Positions 25,916 through 35,296 of a DNA stretch of 64,000 bases are shown here, piece by piece. Each line of letters opens with the position of its first letter. Within the stretch, counting starts at the first letter, position 1. The stretch comes from Algoriphagus yeomjeoni (lineage in GTDB: Bacteria > Bacteroidota > Bacteroidia > Cytophagales > Cyclobacteriaceae): the NCBI RefSeq assembly GCF_003259505.1, contig NZ_QLLK01000007.1, forward strand, positions 186,001-250,000, written 5' to 3'. The position numbers and the translations under genes are program-made. The notes below the pieces were generated by a model. The model did no database searches. It was not told the origin of the DNA and worked only from the letters and a program-made list of their open reading frames with translations.

Positions 25916-26666
25916 GTTAGGTAAACAGAACTACAGGATGCAAAGTTGCAGGGGTTTGCGTGAATATAGGCTATTATCGTGGTCTGTGAGACATGCTGGG
26001 AGTCTAAGTGTAAAAAAAGCTGACACAGGCAAAATAGAACTTATTCAAATCGCTTGATTTGAGCTCTAAGAATAAGAAGGCCATTTTGCTTATTTCAAAA
26101 AACTTCTAACTAAGATTGCAACAGCACTTGTCAAAGATCTATCTGGAAATCAGCCTAAGCACTATATATAATCAGCCTACTTTATTATAGCAGTTTTCAG
26201 CTCATTCTGTAAGTTGGCTTTCTGCACGTCAAGACAAAACCATCATAGAAGTTGTTCAAAGTCAATCAAATGCTCAATTTCCATCTTTTGCTATTCATAA
26301 TTTTCCAGGTTTCAGTTTTTGTTCTATAAACAGATAAAAATCATTAAACCTCAATTTTACTTAAACTTCAATTACGTTTATTTTTTATGAATAGGATGGT
26401 AATTAAATAGGTCTATTGTCTGAACATACACCTAGCTGATTTTTTTTTAAAATAAAAAATATTTAGTCCTATAAGATATTTTGAAAAATATTACTTACTT
26501 GCACCTTACATATTGTATAATCAAATAGTACATTTGATTTAATTAAAAATATAAATTCATCAGATTTAGAAGTAGCCTGTTGTATTTAAAAGGTAATCTT
26601 AATATAAAAATATTTACGAGTATATAATATTGTTTTTCAATATTCATTTAATGGATTTCAAAATAA
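25916..26666 (+). promoter_or_regulatory. AT-rich spacer upstream of the PKD/SprB protein
   Basis: No gene is apparent in this 751-bp stretch, which becomes extremely AT-rich toward 26666. TACATTTG at 26529-26536 matches the Bacteroidota -7 element TAnnTTTG, but no well-spaced -33 TTTG was found, so the promoter is tentative. A direct repeat AATCAGCCTA occurs at 26148-26157 and 26170-26179, 22 bp apart. It lies between divergent genes. Confidence 0.35.
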
Positions 26667-28235
26667 ATGAAAACAACATTAAAGCATAAAATAATAATAG
26701 TAATTGCATTTATTACAATAGCAATTACAAATTCTTATATGCTTTATGCTCAAAATTCATGTACCCAAAACAACATAGTTGCAACCAACTATCAACTACG
26801 AAACTCTTCAGGCCAACCGTTTAGTGTAACCGATGATTATGAGTTGGGTGACCCAGTTACAGGAGAATTGTGGGTGACGTTGACAAACAATACTGGAGGA
26901 GGGTATAATATGCGAATGTTTTATGACCTCTACCGCAATAACAATATCTCAGCAACGGATCAACAAGATTGCCTCTTTATAGCAACCGAAATATTAGCAA
27001 ACACCTGGGTCAGAGTTAGACCTATTAGCTGGAATTGGGGGGACGTCATCGAGGTCAAAAATATTTTCATAGACTGGACTACGGGTACTGTAAAATCAGG
27101 AACTACCTGTGACTTTGGCGCAGTAAAGAAAACCTCACAGTGCTACTCCAGTCCAACTGGATTCACTGCTGCAGTTCCTTTGTTCCCTAAGTTTGATTTT
27201 GCTGATAATGGAATTTGTAACACTACTATTCAATTTACAAGTGAGACCATAGGCGGATCGCCACCTTATAATTATACCTATCAATGGGATTTTGGTGGCT
27301 TAGGCACAGCAACTGGAGCAAATCCAGTTTTTAACTTTCCTGGTACTGGGACTTACACCATTGGCATGACTGCCAATGATGGAGTTACTACAACTACCAT
27401 ACAAAAGGACATCTACATAGACCCCAATTTTGGAATAACGGTGGATATTTTCCCTACCAAAAAAGATGAATCATCTGGGATGATTTACACCACCGTAGGC
27501 GGAGGCACAGAACCGTATACTTATTCATGGACAGGGCCCGATGGATACACTAGCACTTCAAAAGACATATTTAACTTGAGTGATGGGACTTATAATCTAC
27601 TTGTTACAGATTCAAATGGCTGTCAACAAACAGAAGAATACACACTTGATATAGCGAGCATCCTCGGTTTTAATCTGGCAAAATTTCAAGTTCTTGCAGA
27701 AAAATCAAAAATCCTGATTAATTGGGAAGTAACAAGTGAAACAGAGAATTCTGTCTATGAAATTGAACGAAGTAATGGCAATGCAAAGGCATTTTCCACA
27801 ATAGGTACCGTAAGTGGTGATGGGGCAAAATCAACTCTCACTAACTATTCATTTATCGATCAATCTTACCCTTTCTATGAGAATAGGTTTTACTATAGAA
27901 TCGCCAAAACATCATCTTTAGAAGTCAGTTACAGCCCAGTAAAAATGGTTGAAAAACAAGATTTTTTAGAAAGCAAAAACTCATGGCAGGTATATCCAAA
28001 CCCCTGCTCAGAATGCAAAATAATCTTAACAACTATTGAAAACGAAAATCCAAGCAATGTTCGTCTTGAATTGTTAAATTCATACCAACTCTTACAAGCA
28101 AAAGATCTAATTCTGGATGATTCGGGTGTCATTGACTTAAACGCTGTGTTCGGATCAATCCCAAAAGGACTATCTATTCTAAAAATAGAATGGGGTACTA
28201 AAATAGAAACTATTAAACTGATAGGAGCAAATTAA
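26667..28235 (+). CDS. Secreted PKD/SprB-repeat protein with T9SS sorting domain
   Basis: A 522-residue exported protein. A signal peptide (to about residue 29, LYAQ) is followed by a beta-rich domain (~35-170). A PKD-like domain follows (~175-250, YQWDFGGLGTATGANPVFNFPGTGTYTIGMTANDG). A SprB-type repeat comes next (~260-325, GGGTEPYTYSWTGPDGYTS... DGTYNLLVTDSNGCQ), then a fibronectin-like part. The type A C-terminal sorting region starts at YPNPC (~445). Such a layout marks cargo of the type IX secretion system used for gliding adhesins and surface proteins. The long AT-rich upstream spacer suggests separate regulation. The binding target is unknown. Confidence 0.88.
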   Translation: MKTTLKHKIIIVIAFITIAITNSYMLYAQNSCTQNNIVATNYQLRNSSGQPFSVTDDYELGDPVTGELWVTLTNNTGGGYNMRMFYDLYRNNNISATDQQDCLFIATEILANTWVRVRPISWNWGDVIEVKNIFIDWTTGTVKSGTTCDFGAVKKTSQCYSSPTGFTAAVPLFPKFDFADNGICNTTIQFTSETIGGSPPYNYTYQWDFGGLGTATGANPVFNFPGTGTYTIGMTANDGVTTTTIQKDIYIDPNFGITVDIFPTKKDESSGMIYTTVGGGTEPYTYSWTGPDGYTSTSKDIFNLSDGTYNLLVTDSNGCQQTEEYTLDIASILGFNLAKFQVLAEKSKILINWEVTSETENSVYEIERSNGNAKAFSTIGTVSGDGAKSTLTNYSFIDQSYPFYENRFYYRIAKTSSLEVSYSPVKMVEKQDFLESKNSWQVYPNPCSECKIILTTIENENPSNVRLELLNSYQLLQAKDLILDDSGVIDLNAVFGSIPKGLSILKIEWGTKIETIKLIGAN

Positions 28236-28548
28236 TTAGTTCAAGCTTAATTTTTAAGCCCACCTAAGTTAAGTCAGATCGTCTTTTAGACTGGGTGGAA
28301 TTTGTAGTTCCATCCTGATATCGCTATTCATTTGCAATGAGCTAAAAATCCTCACCTTATTCCCCTAAACCTTTTCCCCACCAGTCCATTAAAAACACAA
28401 TAAAGAGGAAGTCAAAAACACAAAAACTTTCGAGGTTTTGAAAACCTCAAAGGTTAAACCAAGCGATTTTTCAGACTTTAGATTTTAGCCTCCAGACTTT
28501 AATTTTGGCTTTCCTACCTGCTACTTAGGTCTTGATACTTTCTACTTC
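28236..28548. other. Spacer with a dispersed palindromic hairpin
   Basis: This 313-bp gap between convergent genes holds GAGGTTTT-G-AAAACCTC at 28432-28448. It is a palindrome found again as GAGGTTTT-C-AAAACCTC at 36644-36660, with similar flanks (CTTTC/CATTG and GATGG/AAAGG). Either could serve as a bidirectional transcription end. Nothing else was recognised. Confidence 0.55.
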
Positions 28549-30909
28549 CTATTCACTCTTGAGCGAATTCACCGGATTTTCAGAAGCGGCTTTATAAGCC
28601 TGTACTCCTACTGTAATTACAGCAATAAATACCAGCAGAATGCCCGATCCAGCAAAGATCCACCAACTCAGATTCGTCTGATATGCATAGCTTTGAAGCC
28701 AGTTATTAGCGAAATACCAAGCCAGAGGAACAGCGACAAGTATGGCAAGCAAGATGAGCTGCACGAAGTCTTTCGATACCAAAGTCAGAATACTAACAGT
28801 AGATGCACCCATTACCTTGCGAACGCCAATTTCCTTTTTGCGCTTTTCCGCGGTGAAGGCAGCCAAACCAAACAAACCTAGGCAACTCAAGAAAATCGCC
28901 ATCACACCGAAGTATTTTGCCAGCTTGGAAACTCGCTGCTCAGAGGCATAAAGCGATTGGTAATCAGCATCCATAAAGGTATAATCCATTGGCTGGGCTG
29001 TTTGCTTTACAAAAAGAGCGTTAACGCCAGCGATGATTTCCTGCTGATTTTGAGGCCTGATTCTCACCATGATTCGCTGCGCAAAACCCGGATCATATTT
29101 TAAAAAAGCAGGTTTGACGGTTTCTCTCAAGGACTCAAAATTAAAATCCTTCACTACCCCTATCACCTCTTTGTCCTCTCCCCAAAGATTCACAAGTTGA
29201 CCCACAGGATCCTCAAAACCAATCGTGCGGACAGCGGCTTCATTCAAAATTATCTTAGAACCTTCTTCTCCAAATTCCGGTGAAAACGATCTTCCTCCCA
29301 CCAGTTCAAAACCCATGGTTTCGATCAATCCCATATTTACCGATACATTTTCGAACTTCACCTGCTCATCCGGGTTTTTCCCTTCCCAGGTAAGCCCAAT
29401 CGTCGAGCTGTTTAACCCCACCAAAGGATGACTCAAACTGGAGGCATTTTCCACTCCGGGAGATTTCTTAAGTTCTGCCAGGAAGGAATCCAACTGATTT
29501 GGATTGATTCCAGAAGAATTGATTTGTAGGAGTTGACTCTGATTATAGCCTAAGTTCTGATTTTGGATAAAGGACATTTGCTTGCCTATCACAGAGATGC
29601 CTATGATCAGCAAAAGAGAGATCGCAAACTGAAATACCACCAGCCCTTTTCTCGCCAGCAATTCTCCAAAACTTCCCTTGATATTAGATTTCATCACCTC
29701 CACAGGCTTAAACTTGGAGAGATAAATGGACGGATAAATCCCTGCCAAAAAGCTGGTAAGAATCCAGATTCCCAGTAAAATAAGGATCAGTTCTGGCTGA
29801 AATGACATGCTTAGTGTCTTGGAAGTCACCTGATTGAAAAATGGCTGTAGGAGGTATGTGGCTACAACTGCAAGCACCAAAGCAAAGAATGTCAACAGAA
29901 ACGACTCCACCATAAACTGTCCAAATAGTCCTCCTCTACTCGCTCCCATAGACTTTTTGACTCCTATTTCCTTCAATCGACTCATTGATCTAGCCGTGGT
30001 TAAGTTCATGAAATTGATGCAAGCGATGATCAATATGAAGATTGCGATAGCGGAAAAAAGCTTCACATAACTGATCCTTCCTCCCGCTACTTTTCCGTCT
30101 TCATACGTGCCATACAGGTAAGTATCTCCATAGGGCTGAACAAATGCCGAGACATTACTTCCTTCAGCCTTAGCTTTGATAAAACCTGCTATTTGGTCAT
30201 TGAAAGCAGCTACATCAGTGTTTGGACTAAGCAATACATAAGTAGAGGCATTGTAGTTGTCCCAATGAAGCGCGTCTCCAAGCATTTGCTTGAAATAGGA
30301 AAATGAAAGGAAATAGTCAGGTTTATCTACATCCATAGAACCGAAATCCTGATAGACGCCGGTCACTTCCACCTCATTGTGAAAATCAAAAACTTGCCAT
30401 TTTACAGATTTCCCTAATGCCTCCTTTGGTGAACCAAAAAGTTTGGTGGCCATGGTCTCTGATATCGCCAAGCTGTTGATGCCTGTCATCATCTGGCTTG
30501 GATTTCCTTCTAAAAAATCTACGTCGAAAATATCGAAGTAGTCCTGATCTACAAAAAGCCCCGCTCCTGTCATCTTGGTGGTTCCATTTTCAAAAGCAAC
30601 CCCATCAATAAACGGGGAGGTCCCAGCAGCCGATTCCACCTGAGAAAGTTCAGCTTTCATGGCTTCTGCCATATCACCAGGGGTGACCCCTATGGTGACT
30701 ATTCCACCGCTATTATCGTGATTGGTCATCACCGCGTAGATACGATCTATTTTTTCATGATAGCGATTGATGCTCAGTTCATCTTTCACCCACAGCATGA
30801 TCAACACCACTGTCGTCAGACCAATCGCCAACCCAAACAGGTTGATCGCAAAGAACTTTTTGAACTTCATGAAACTGCGGAAGGCAAGGGTAAGTTGGTG
30901 GCGGAGCAT
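28549..30909 (-). CDS. MacB-like ABC transporter permease (FtsX/MacB_PCD)
   Basis: A 786-residue integral membrane protein with two MacB_PCD/FtsX modules. The N-terminal membrane helix (~20-42) is followed by a large periplasmic domain. FtsX helices lie around 285-400, then a second periplasmic domain, then the C-terminal FtsX helices (~665-770) with FGLAAFTAEKRKKEIGVRKVMGAS. The repeated E-I-G-V-(R/K)-K-x-x-G-A-S coupling motif (LKEIGVKKSMGAS in the first half) is characteristic. It acts with the ATPase at 31018-31713 and the adaptor at 32331-33578 in an efflux or signalling complex. It is the last gene of this minus-strand operon. Confidence 0.92.
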   Translation of the reverse strand: MLRHQLTLAFRSFMKFKKFFAINLFGLAIGLTTVVLIMLWVKDELSINRYHEKIDRIYAVMTNHDNSGGIVTIGVTPGDMAEAMKAELSQVESAAGTSPFIDGVAFENGTTKMTGAGLFVDQDYFDIFDVDFLEGNPSQMMTGINSLAISETMATKLFGSPKEALGKSVKWQVFDFHNEVEVTGVYQDFGSMDVDKPDYFLSFSYFKQMLGDALHWDNYNASTYVLLSPNTDVAAFNDQIAGFIKAKAEGSNVSAFVQPYGDTYLYGTYEDGKVAGGRISYVKLFSAIAIFILIIACINFMNLTTARSMSRLKEIGVKKSMGASRGGLFGQFMVESFLLTFFALVLAVVATYLLQPFFNQVTSKTLSMSFQPELILILLGIWILTSFLAGIYPSIYLSKFKPVEVMKSNIKGSFGELLARKGLVVFQFAISLLLIIGISVIGKQMSFIQNQNLGYNQSQLLQINSSGINPNQLDSFLAELKKSPGVENASSLSHPLVGLNSSTIGLTWEGKNPDEQVKFENVSVNMGLIETMGFELVGGRSFSPEFGEEGSKIILNEAAVRTIGFEDPVGQLVNLWGEDKEVIGVVKDFNFESLRETVKPAFLKYDPGFAQRIMVRIRPQNQQEIIAGVNALFVKQTAQPMDYTFMDADYQSLYASEQRVSKLAKYFGVMAIFLSCLGLFGLAAFTAEKRKKEIGVRKVMGASTVSILTLVSKDFVQLILLAILVAVPLAWYFANNWLQSYAYQTNLSWWIFAGSGILLVFIAVITVGVQAYKAASENPVNSLKSE

Positions 30910-30952
30910 GGGGAGTGGCTTAGTTTATTAATGATGTGTGAAGTATAAGCTG

Positions 30953-31015
30953 ACCGATGTTTGATGTCTGATGACCGGTGCAAACACCCGACCTCCCTCA
31001 CCTAACATCGGGCAA
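30953..31015. repeat. GACCGATGTTTGATG-type low-complexity repeat, permease/ATPase spacer
   Basis: The spacer between ATPase and permease genes carries GACCGATGTTTGATG, TGATGACCGG and AACATCGGGC, variants of the same GATGTC(C/G)GATG words found at 31724-31825 and 32244-32328. It appears to be a third, shorter copy of that dispersed repeat family within one operon. Confidence 0.65.
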
Positions 31016-31017
31016 AA

Positions 31018-31713
31018 TCAAACGTGAAACTGCTCTCTAATATTCTCAGTCACCACTTTACCATCGAATAGATTGATAATCCGGTGGGCATAGTTCGCAT
31101 CATGAGGGGAGTGAGTTACCATTACGATGGTGGTTCCTTCGTTATTGAGTTCTTCCAAAAGACGCATTACTTCTTCGCCATTGGTGGAATCCAAGTTACC
31201 TGTAGGTTCATCGGCAAGGATCACAGATGGCTTGGCGACAATCGCTCTGGCAATCGCCACACGCTGCTGCTGACCACCGGAAAGCTGCTGAGGAAAGTGG
31301 TTTCTTCTATGCATGATATTCATGCGTGTAAGCACTTCTTCCACTTTTTTCTTTCGCTCGTCTGCAGGAACTTTTAGGTAAAGAAGCGGCAGCTCCACAT
31401 TTTCAAATACAGTCAGTTCGTCGATCAGATTAAAGCTCTGGAAAACAAAGCCAATGTTTCCTTTTCTAAGCGAGGAACGCTGTCTCTCGGAGAACTTAGC
31501 TACCTCATTGTCCAGAAAGTAATACTCTCCATCATCCGGATTATCCAGAAGTCCGATGATATTCAGAAGGGTGGATTTACCACAACCTGAAGGACCCATG
31601 ATGGCCACGAATTCGCCTTTTTTGATTTCGATCTGGATGCTATCCAAAGCGGTTGTTTCTACCTCTTCGGTAGCGTACATTTTGCGGAGATTTACTGTTT
31701 TGATTACGTTCAT
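31018..31713 (-). CDS. ABC transporter ATP-binding protein (LolD/MacB type)
   Basis: A 231-residue ATPase with Walker [10 protein letters not shown] (about residues 39-47), Q-loop [14 protein letters not shown], signature LSGGQQQR (~141-148), Walker [13 protein letters not shown] and switch His in MVTHS. Sequence and length match the LolD/MacB group that works with FtsX-type permeases. It lies 108 bp upstream of the permease gene and is separated from the adaptor gene by the 617-bp element at 31714-32330. It probably powers the adaptor-permease complex. Confidence 0.94.
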   Translation of the reverse strand: MNVIKTVNLRKMYATEEVETTALDSIQIEIKKGEFVAIMGPSGCGKSTLLNIIGLLDNPDDGEYYFLDNEVAKFSERQRSSLRKGNIGFVFQSFNLIDELTVFENVELPLLYLKVPADERKKKVEEVLTRMNIMHRRNHFPQQLSGGQQQRVAIARAIVAKPSVILADEPTGNLDSTNGEEVMRLLEELNNEGTTIVMVTHSPHDANYAHRIINLFDGKVVTENIREQFHV

Positions 31714-31723
31714 GTTTTTTATT

Positions 31724-31825
31724 GTTGGATGTCGGATGTCGGGTGACCGATGTATTGGGAACCTCTATCGTTGGTTACTAAATATGTTTGATGTCCGATG
31801 TCGGATGCCCGATGTTTTGGGAACC
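31724..31825. repeat. GATGTCGGATG repeat, left arm of the S23-like element
   Basis: Multiple degenerate copies of GATGTCGGATGTC lie between the ATPase start and the stop of the interrupted four-helix-bundle gene. GTCGGGTGACCGATGT at 31738-31753 has a perfect 16-bp inverted match at 32246-32261 on the far side of that gene. GGGAACCTC also repeats within this arm (about 31758 and 31820). Confidence 0.85.
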
Positions 31826-31832
31826 TCGATCC

Positions 31833-32201
31833 TTAATTTATTTTTGATTTGAAGGCTTGCATCATGTTCATTAGATGAAAAGCCTCTGCATATAATTCAT
31901 TAAACTGCTCTTTATCAATATATTTCCTTCTTTCTGCTTTATGTAAGCAAGTGACTACTTCAGCTAGGGATCGAATAGCATAACCCAAGAATTTCTTGTA
32001 TTCAGGGTTACTTTGGGAGATAGATCATTCAGCGATATTTAGCGCAATGGAATCTGCTGCACGTCTAGCCTGCGAAATGAGATTGAATAATTCATCCTTT
32101 GGGAAAGCTTTAGAAACGCTAAATATATCCTCTCCAAAGTCCATAGATTTTTGCCAAATCTGAAGCTTTTCGAATTTGAAATGAGGCACATACTCTTCCA
32201 T
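31833..32201 (-). pseudogene. Four-helix-bundle (S23/23S IVS-like) protein gene with in-frame TGA
   Basis: Reading the minus strand from ATG 32201 gives MEEYVPHFKFEKLQIWQKS, followed by QARRAADSIALNIAE at codons ~43-58. There is then a TGA (32027-32025), after which the same frame continues SISQSNPEYKKFLGYAIRSLAE ... MNMMQAFKSKIN to a TAA at 31835-31833, 122 sense codons plus the internal stop. Family members normally read I-A-E-G at this point, so a single GGA to TGA change explains the break. Proteins of this family are encoded in rRNA intervening sequences and in many intergenic sites; their function is unclear. It is probably a pseudogene, or less likely a recoded or mis-sequenced intact gene. 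It is flanked by inverted repeats. Confidence 0.87.
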
Positions 32202-32243
32202 AACTATTCATTTTAAGTCTAGAAATCATCAATCTACTACTCA

Positions 32244-32328
32244 CAACATCGGTCACCCGACACCCGGCATCAAACATCGGTCATCCGACATCCGACATCG
32301 GTCTCCCGTCTCCCGTCTTCGGTCTTTT
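32244..32328. repeat. CATCGGTC/GACATCCGACATC repeat, right arm of the S23-like element
   Basis: This stretch is the inverted counterpart of 31724-31825. It includes ACATCGGTCACCCGAC (32246-32261), CATCGGTCATCCGACATCCGACATC and several CTCCCGTC words, ending just before the adaptor gene stop at 32331. Together the arms can pair around the interrupted gene. Confidence 0.85.
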
Positions 32329-32330
32329 TC

Positions 32331-33578
32331 TCACTTCAAATCCAAAATCTCATTCTTCCCGAAGTTCTCATACCCAGAAATAATGACTTTTTCACCCTCT
32401 ACCAATCCTTCCAGCACTTCGTAATATTCTGGGTTTTTATTGCCAAGTCTGATACTTCTCTTCTCTGCATTTCCATCTGAATTGATCACAAATACCCAGT
32501 TTCCTCCCGTATCCTTGAAAAATCCTCCAGTTGGTAATAACAAACTCTGCTCGCTATCGCTGAGCTGCAAACGAATCCTTACACTCTGCCCTCGTCGGAT
32601 TCCTTGTGGACTTTCTCCGGTAAACTTCATATCCACTTCAAATCGTCCATTGGTAATCGTAGGATAGATCTTCATAATCTCCAACTCATGGTCTACTCCG
32701 CTTAAAGTAAATTTACCTCTCAGCCCACGACCGATTCTCGGCAAATACAACTCATCGATTGGCACGCGCACTTTAAATTCGTCCTGCACATCGATCTGTC
32801 CATATCGCTCACCGGAGTTGATGGCCTGACCTACCTCGATTTGCTCCATGGCTAGTTGACCTGCGATTGGTGCTTTGATCACTAGGTTATTCAGGATCTG
32901 CCCTACTCCATTCAGCGAGGCATTCATTCTGTTCTCCGATTGACGAAGTTGTGCCAATTGATACGCTCTTGCAATAGAATCACTCTTGTAGGATTTATAG
33001 GTTAATTCCTTTCGTTTCAGGTTGTACTGGTATTGCTCAGCGACTTCCTCAAATTCACGATCAGAGACCAGTTTTTTCTCATGAAGTTCCTTGAATCTTT
33101 TGTACTGCGGCTCCAGCAAGCTGATCTGGTAATCGATCTCTGCTAATTGTCCTTGCTGACTCAAGTCATTTTGATCCAGGAAAAGCCGTGTCTGACGCAA
33201 ATTGTTGATCTGCTCATAAAGCATCGTCTCGCGCTGCATGACGTCCAACTGCAAATTAGAATTGGCCATAATCAAAATCGTATCCCCCACTTCCACCACG
33301 GCACCTGACTCACGTACAATCTCTGCTACCATACCTCCTTCGACTGCGTCGAGGAAAAAAGTCTGTGCTGGTTCTATCTGTCCTGATACTAATATATAAT
33401 CGGTAAACTCCCCTTTCGAAACAGTCGCAATGCTCAATCGATCCTTCTCCACATTCATAGTAGAGCGATGATCTGCAAATCCGATTTGATAAATAATTCC
33501 TGCAACTAAAACTACTCCACCTACTATCCAGGCGATTCTTCTAGGGGTCCAGGTTTTCTTAGCTAATTTTCTATCCAT
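32331..33578 (-). CDS. HlyD/MacA-type periplasmic adaptor protein
   Basis: From the preferred start at 33578 (MDRKLAKKTWTPRRIAWIVGG) the product has 415 residues. There is one N-terminal membrane helix, a lipoyl/barrel-sandwich half (ILVSGQIEPAQTFFLDAVEGGMVAEIVRESGAVVEVGDTIL), a long coiled-coil hairpin (~120-235) and a second lipoyl half (LVIKAPIAGQLAMEQIEVGQAINSG). Beta-barrel and membrane-proximal domains end it. The frame continues 47 codons upstream without adaptor character, so the inner start is chosen. It should link the MacB-like permease to an outer membrane channel. The divergent NtrC-type regulator may control it. Confidence 0.9.
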   Translation of the reverse strand: MDRKLAKKTWTPRRIAWIVGGVVLVAGIIYQIGFADHRSTMNVEKDRLSIATVSKGEFTDYILVSGQIEPAQTFFLDAVEGGMVAEIVRESGAVVEVGDTILIMANSNLQLDVMQRETMLYEQINNLRQTRLFLDQNDLSQQGQLAEIDYQISLLEPQYKRFKELHEKKLVSDREFEEVAEQYQYNLKRKELTYKSYKSDSIARAYQLAQLRQSENRMNASLNGVGQILNNLVIKAPIAGQLAMEQIEVGQAINSGERYGQIDVQDEFKVRVPIDELYLPRIGRGLRGKFTLSGVDHELEIMKIYPTITNGRFEVDMKFTGESPQGIRRGQSVRIRLQLSDSEQSLLLPTGGFFKDTGGNWVFVINSDGNAEKRSIRLGNKNPEYYEVLEGLVEGEKVIISGYENFGKNEILDLK

Positions 33579-33907
33579 TGTGTGTAAATGCCATTTTCGG
33601 GCTACCCCCATTATGCCAAATGGTATGCCATGCAAAAAATACCTTCTAAGAGCCAGTTTCGTTGATTTCTCAAAAAAAGACAGCCTGACTCGCGAACATT
33701 TTCGTCCGCAAGCGAACAAAACATTTCAAAGTCGAATAATTTATTCCTAATTTATAATCCTTCCCAGTTTACCAAAAACAGGCTCAAATTGTCCGAAATC
33801 AAACGTTTCGAAGCAAATTTAGATCATCTATTTTTTCGGTATACTTTTGGAACAACTGCCCACAACACGACGGATATTTTTCCGGCCTTGACCAAATTCT
33901 TTTAATC
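33579..33907 (+). promoter_or_regulatory. Divergent promoter region between adaptor and NtrC-type regulator genes
   Basis: Gene-free stretch of 329 bp. On the plus strand TACTTTTG at 33842-33849 matches the Bacteroidota -7 consensus TAnnTTTG and lies 59 bp before the regulator start; the -33 element is not obvious. On the minus side the words CATGGCATACCATTTGGCAT (about 33632-33651) form an imperfect palindrome. They resemble, but do not meet, the sigma-54 GG-N10-GC spacing. Confidence 0.4.
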
Positions 33908-35296
33908 ATGAGCGAGCAACGTACAGGTAAGATCCTTATAGTAGACGACAACGAAGACCTTTTAAAAGCAGCGAAGATTTTTTTAAAGCGGCACTTTTCT
34001 CAGGTTGATACGGAGACCAATCCAGACCTACTTCCCATCCTCACGCATAATGAATCTTACGACGTGATTTTGCTGGACATGAACTTCACCAAAGATGTGA
34101 GCTCGGGCCAGGAAGGGTTTTATTGGCTGGATAGAATTCTTGAGCTTGATCCTTCTGCGGTGGTAGTTTTGATTACGGCTTATGGCGATGTAAATCTTGC
34201 GGTGAAGGCAATCAAAGAAGGTGCAACTGATTTTGTACTGAAACCATGGGAAAACGAGCGCTTGTTGGCCACATTGAATTCTGCTTTGCAGCTTCGCAAA
34301 AAGAAGATGGAAGTAGATCTGCTGAGAGATCAGAAGCAGACCATGGAGAAAGACATGGATAATAAGTTCAAGGATATCATTGGTCAAAGTCCTGCCATGC
34401 AGAAAGTTTTTGAGACGATTGAGCGTGTGGCTGTGACCGATGCAAACGTCTTAATTTTGGGCGAAAATGGTACGGGTAAGGAATTGATTGCACGTGCAAT
34501 TCATAGGCATTCCCGTAGAAATCGCGAGGCTTTCGTAGGTGTGGATTTAGGTTCCATTACGCAAACGCTTTTCGAATCGGAGCTATTTGGACACAAAAAA
34601 GGCTCTTTCACCGATGCAAAGGAAGACCGAGCTGGTAGATTTGAGCAGGCACACAAAGGGACGCTTTTCCTAGATGAAATAGGAAACCTGCCTCTAGCGC
34701 TTCAGTCAAAACTTTTGGCAGCACTTCAAAACCGTCAAGTGACACGCGTGGGCGCTAACCGTCCCGTGGACGTAAATATCCGTCTGATCTCCGCTACGAA
34801 TATGCCCATCCATAACATGGTTTATGAAAATGGCTTTCGTCAGGATTTGCTTTACCGTATCAACACCATAGAAATTCAGCTTCCACCACTTCGGGAAAGA
34901 GTTGAGGACATCTCACTTTTGGCCGATCACTTCATTGCTTTTTACTCCAAAAAATACAACAAAGACATCCGAAAAGCTTCGGAACCGCTGGTGAAGCGCA
35001 TGACCAAGTACCACTGGCCTGGCAATATCCGTGAGCTACAGCACAGCATCGAGCGCGCCGTGATTATGTCAAATCACCATGTGCTTCAACCTGAAGATCT
35101 GTTTTTGCAGAAGATGGCTCAACCGGAGCGTCAGGATGAATCGGTAAGTTTAGAGCATTTGAACATCGAAGATGTGGAGCGAATCTTGATTCGCAAGGCG
35201 TTACAAAAGCACAATGGGCATATCACCAGAGCAGCGGAAGAACTTGGATTAACTCGCTCCTCACTTTATCGCAGACTGGAGAAGTATGGTTTATAA
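33908..35296 (+). CDS. NtrC-family response regulator (sigma-54 activator type)
   Basis: A 462-residue regulator. Residues ~8-125 are the receiver (phospho-acceptor D57 in VILLDMNF, TAYG and KPW), ~145-375 are an AAA+ domain and ~420-462 a Fis-type helix-turn-helix (HITRAAEELGLTRSSLYRRLEKYGL). Walker A is GENGTGKE and Walker B is GTLFLDEIG. The sigma-54 contact loop reads G-S-F-T-D-A (residues 232-237) in place of the canonical GAFTGA. It overlaps the downstream kinase gene by 11 bp, so they form one system. The divergent MacAB-type operon is the likely target, by position. Confidence 0.93.
   Translation: MSEQRTGKILIVDDNEDLLKAAKIFLKRHFSQVDTETNPDLLPILTHNESYDVILLDMNFTKDVSSGQEGFYWLDRILELDPSAVVVLITAYGDVNLAVKAIKEGATDFVLKPWENERLLATLNSALQLRKKKMEVDLLRDQKQTMEKDMDNKFKDIIGQSPAMQKVFETIERVAVTDANVLILGENGTGKELIARAIHRHSRRNREAFVGVDLGSITQTLFESELFGHKKGSFTDAKEDRAGRFEQAHKGTLFLDEIGNLPLALQSKLLAALQNRQVTRVGANRPVDVNIRLISATNMPIHNMVYENGFRQDLLYRINTIEIQLPPLRERVEDISLLADHFIAFYSKKYNKDIRKASEPLVKRMTKYHWPGNIRELQHSIERAVIMSNHHVLQPEDLFLQKMAQPERQDESVSLEHLNIEDVERILIRKALQKHNGHITRAAEELGLTRSSLYRRLEKYGL

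Noticed and set aside
31714..32330. Insertion sequence
   Set aside because: There is no transposase; the only gene is a four-helix-bundle protein and no target-site duplication was recognised.
33579..33907. Sigma-54 promoter for the adaptor operon
   Set aside because: The best GG...GC candidates do not have the required 10-base spacing; no confident site was found.
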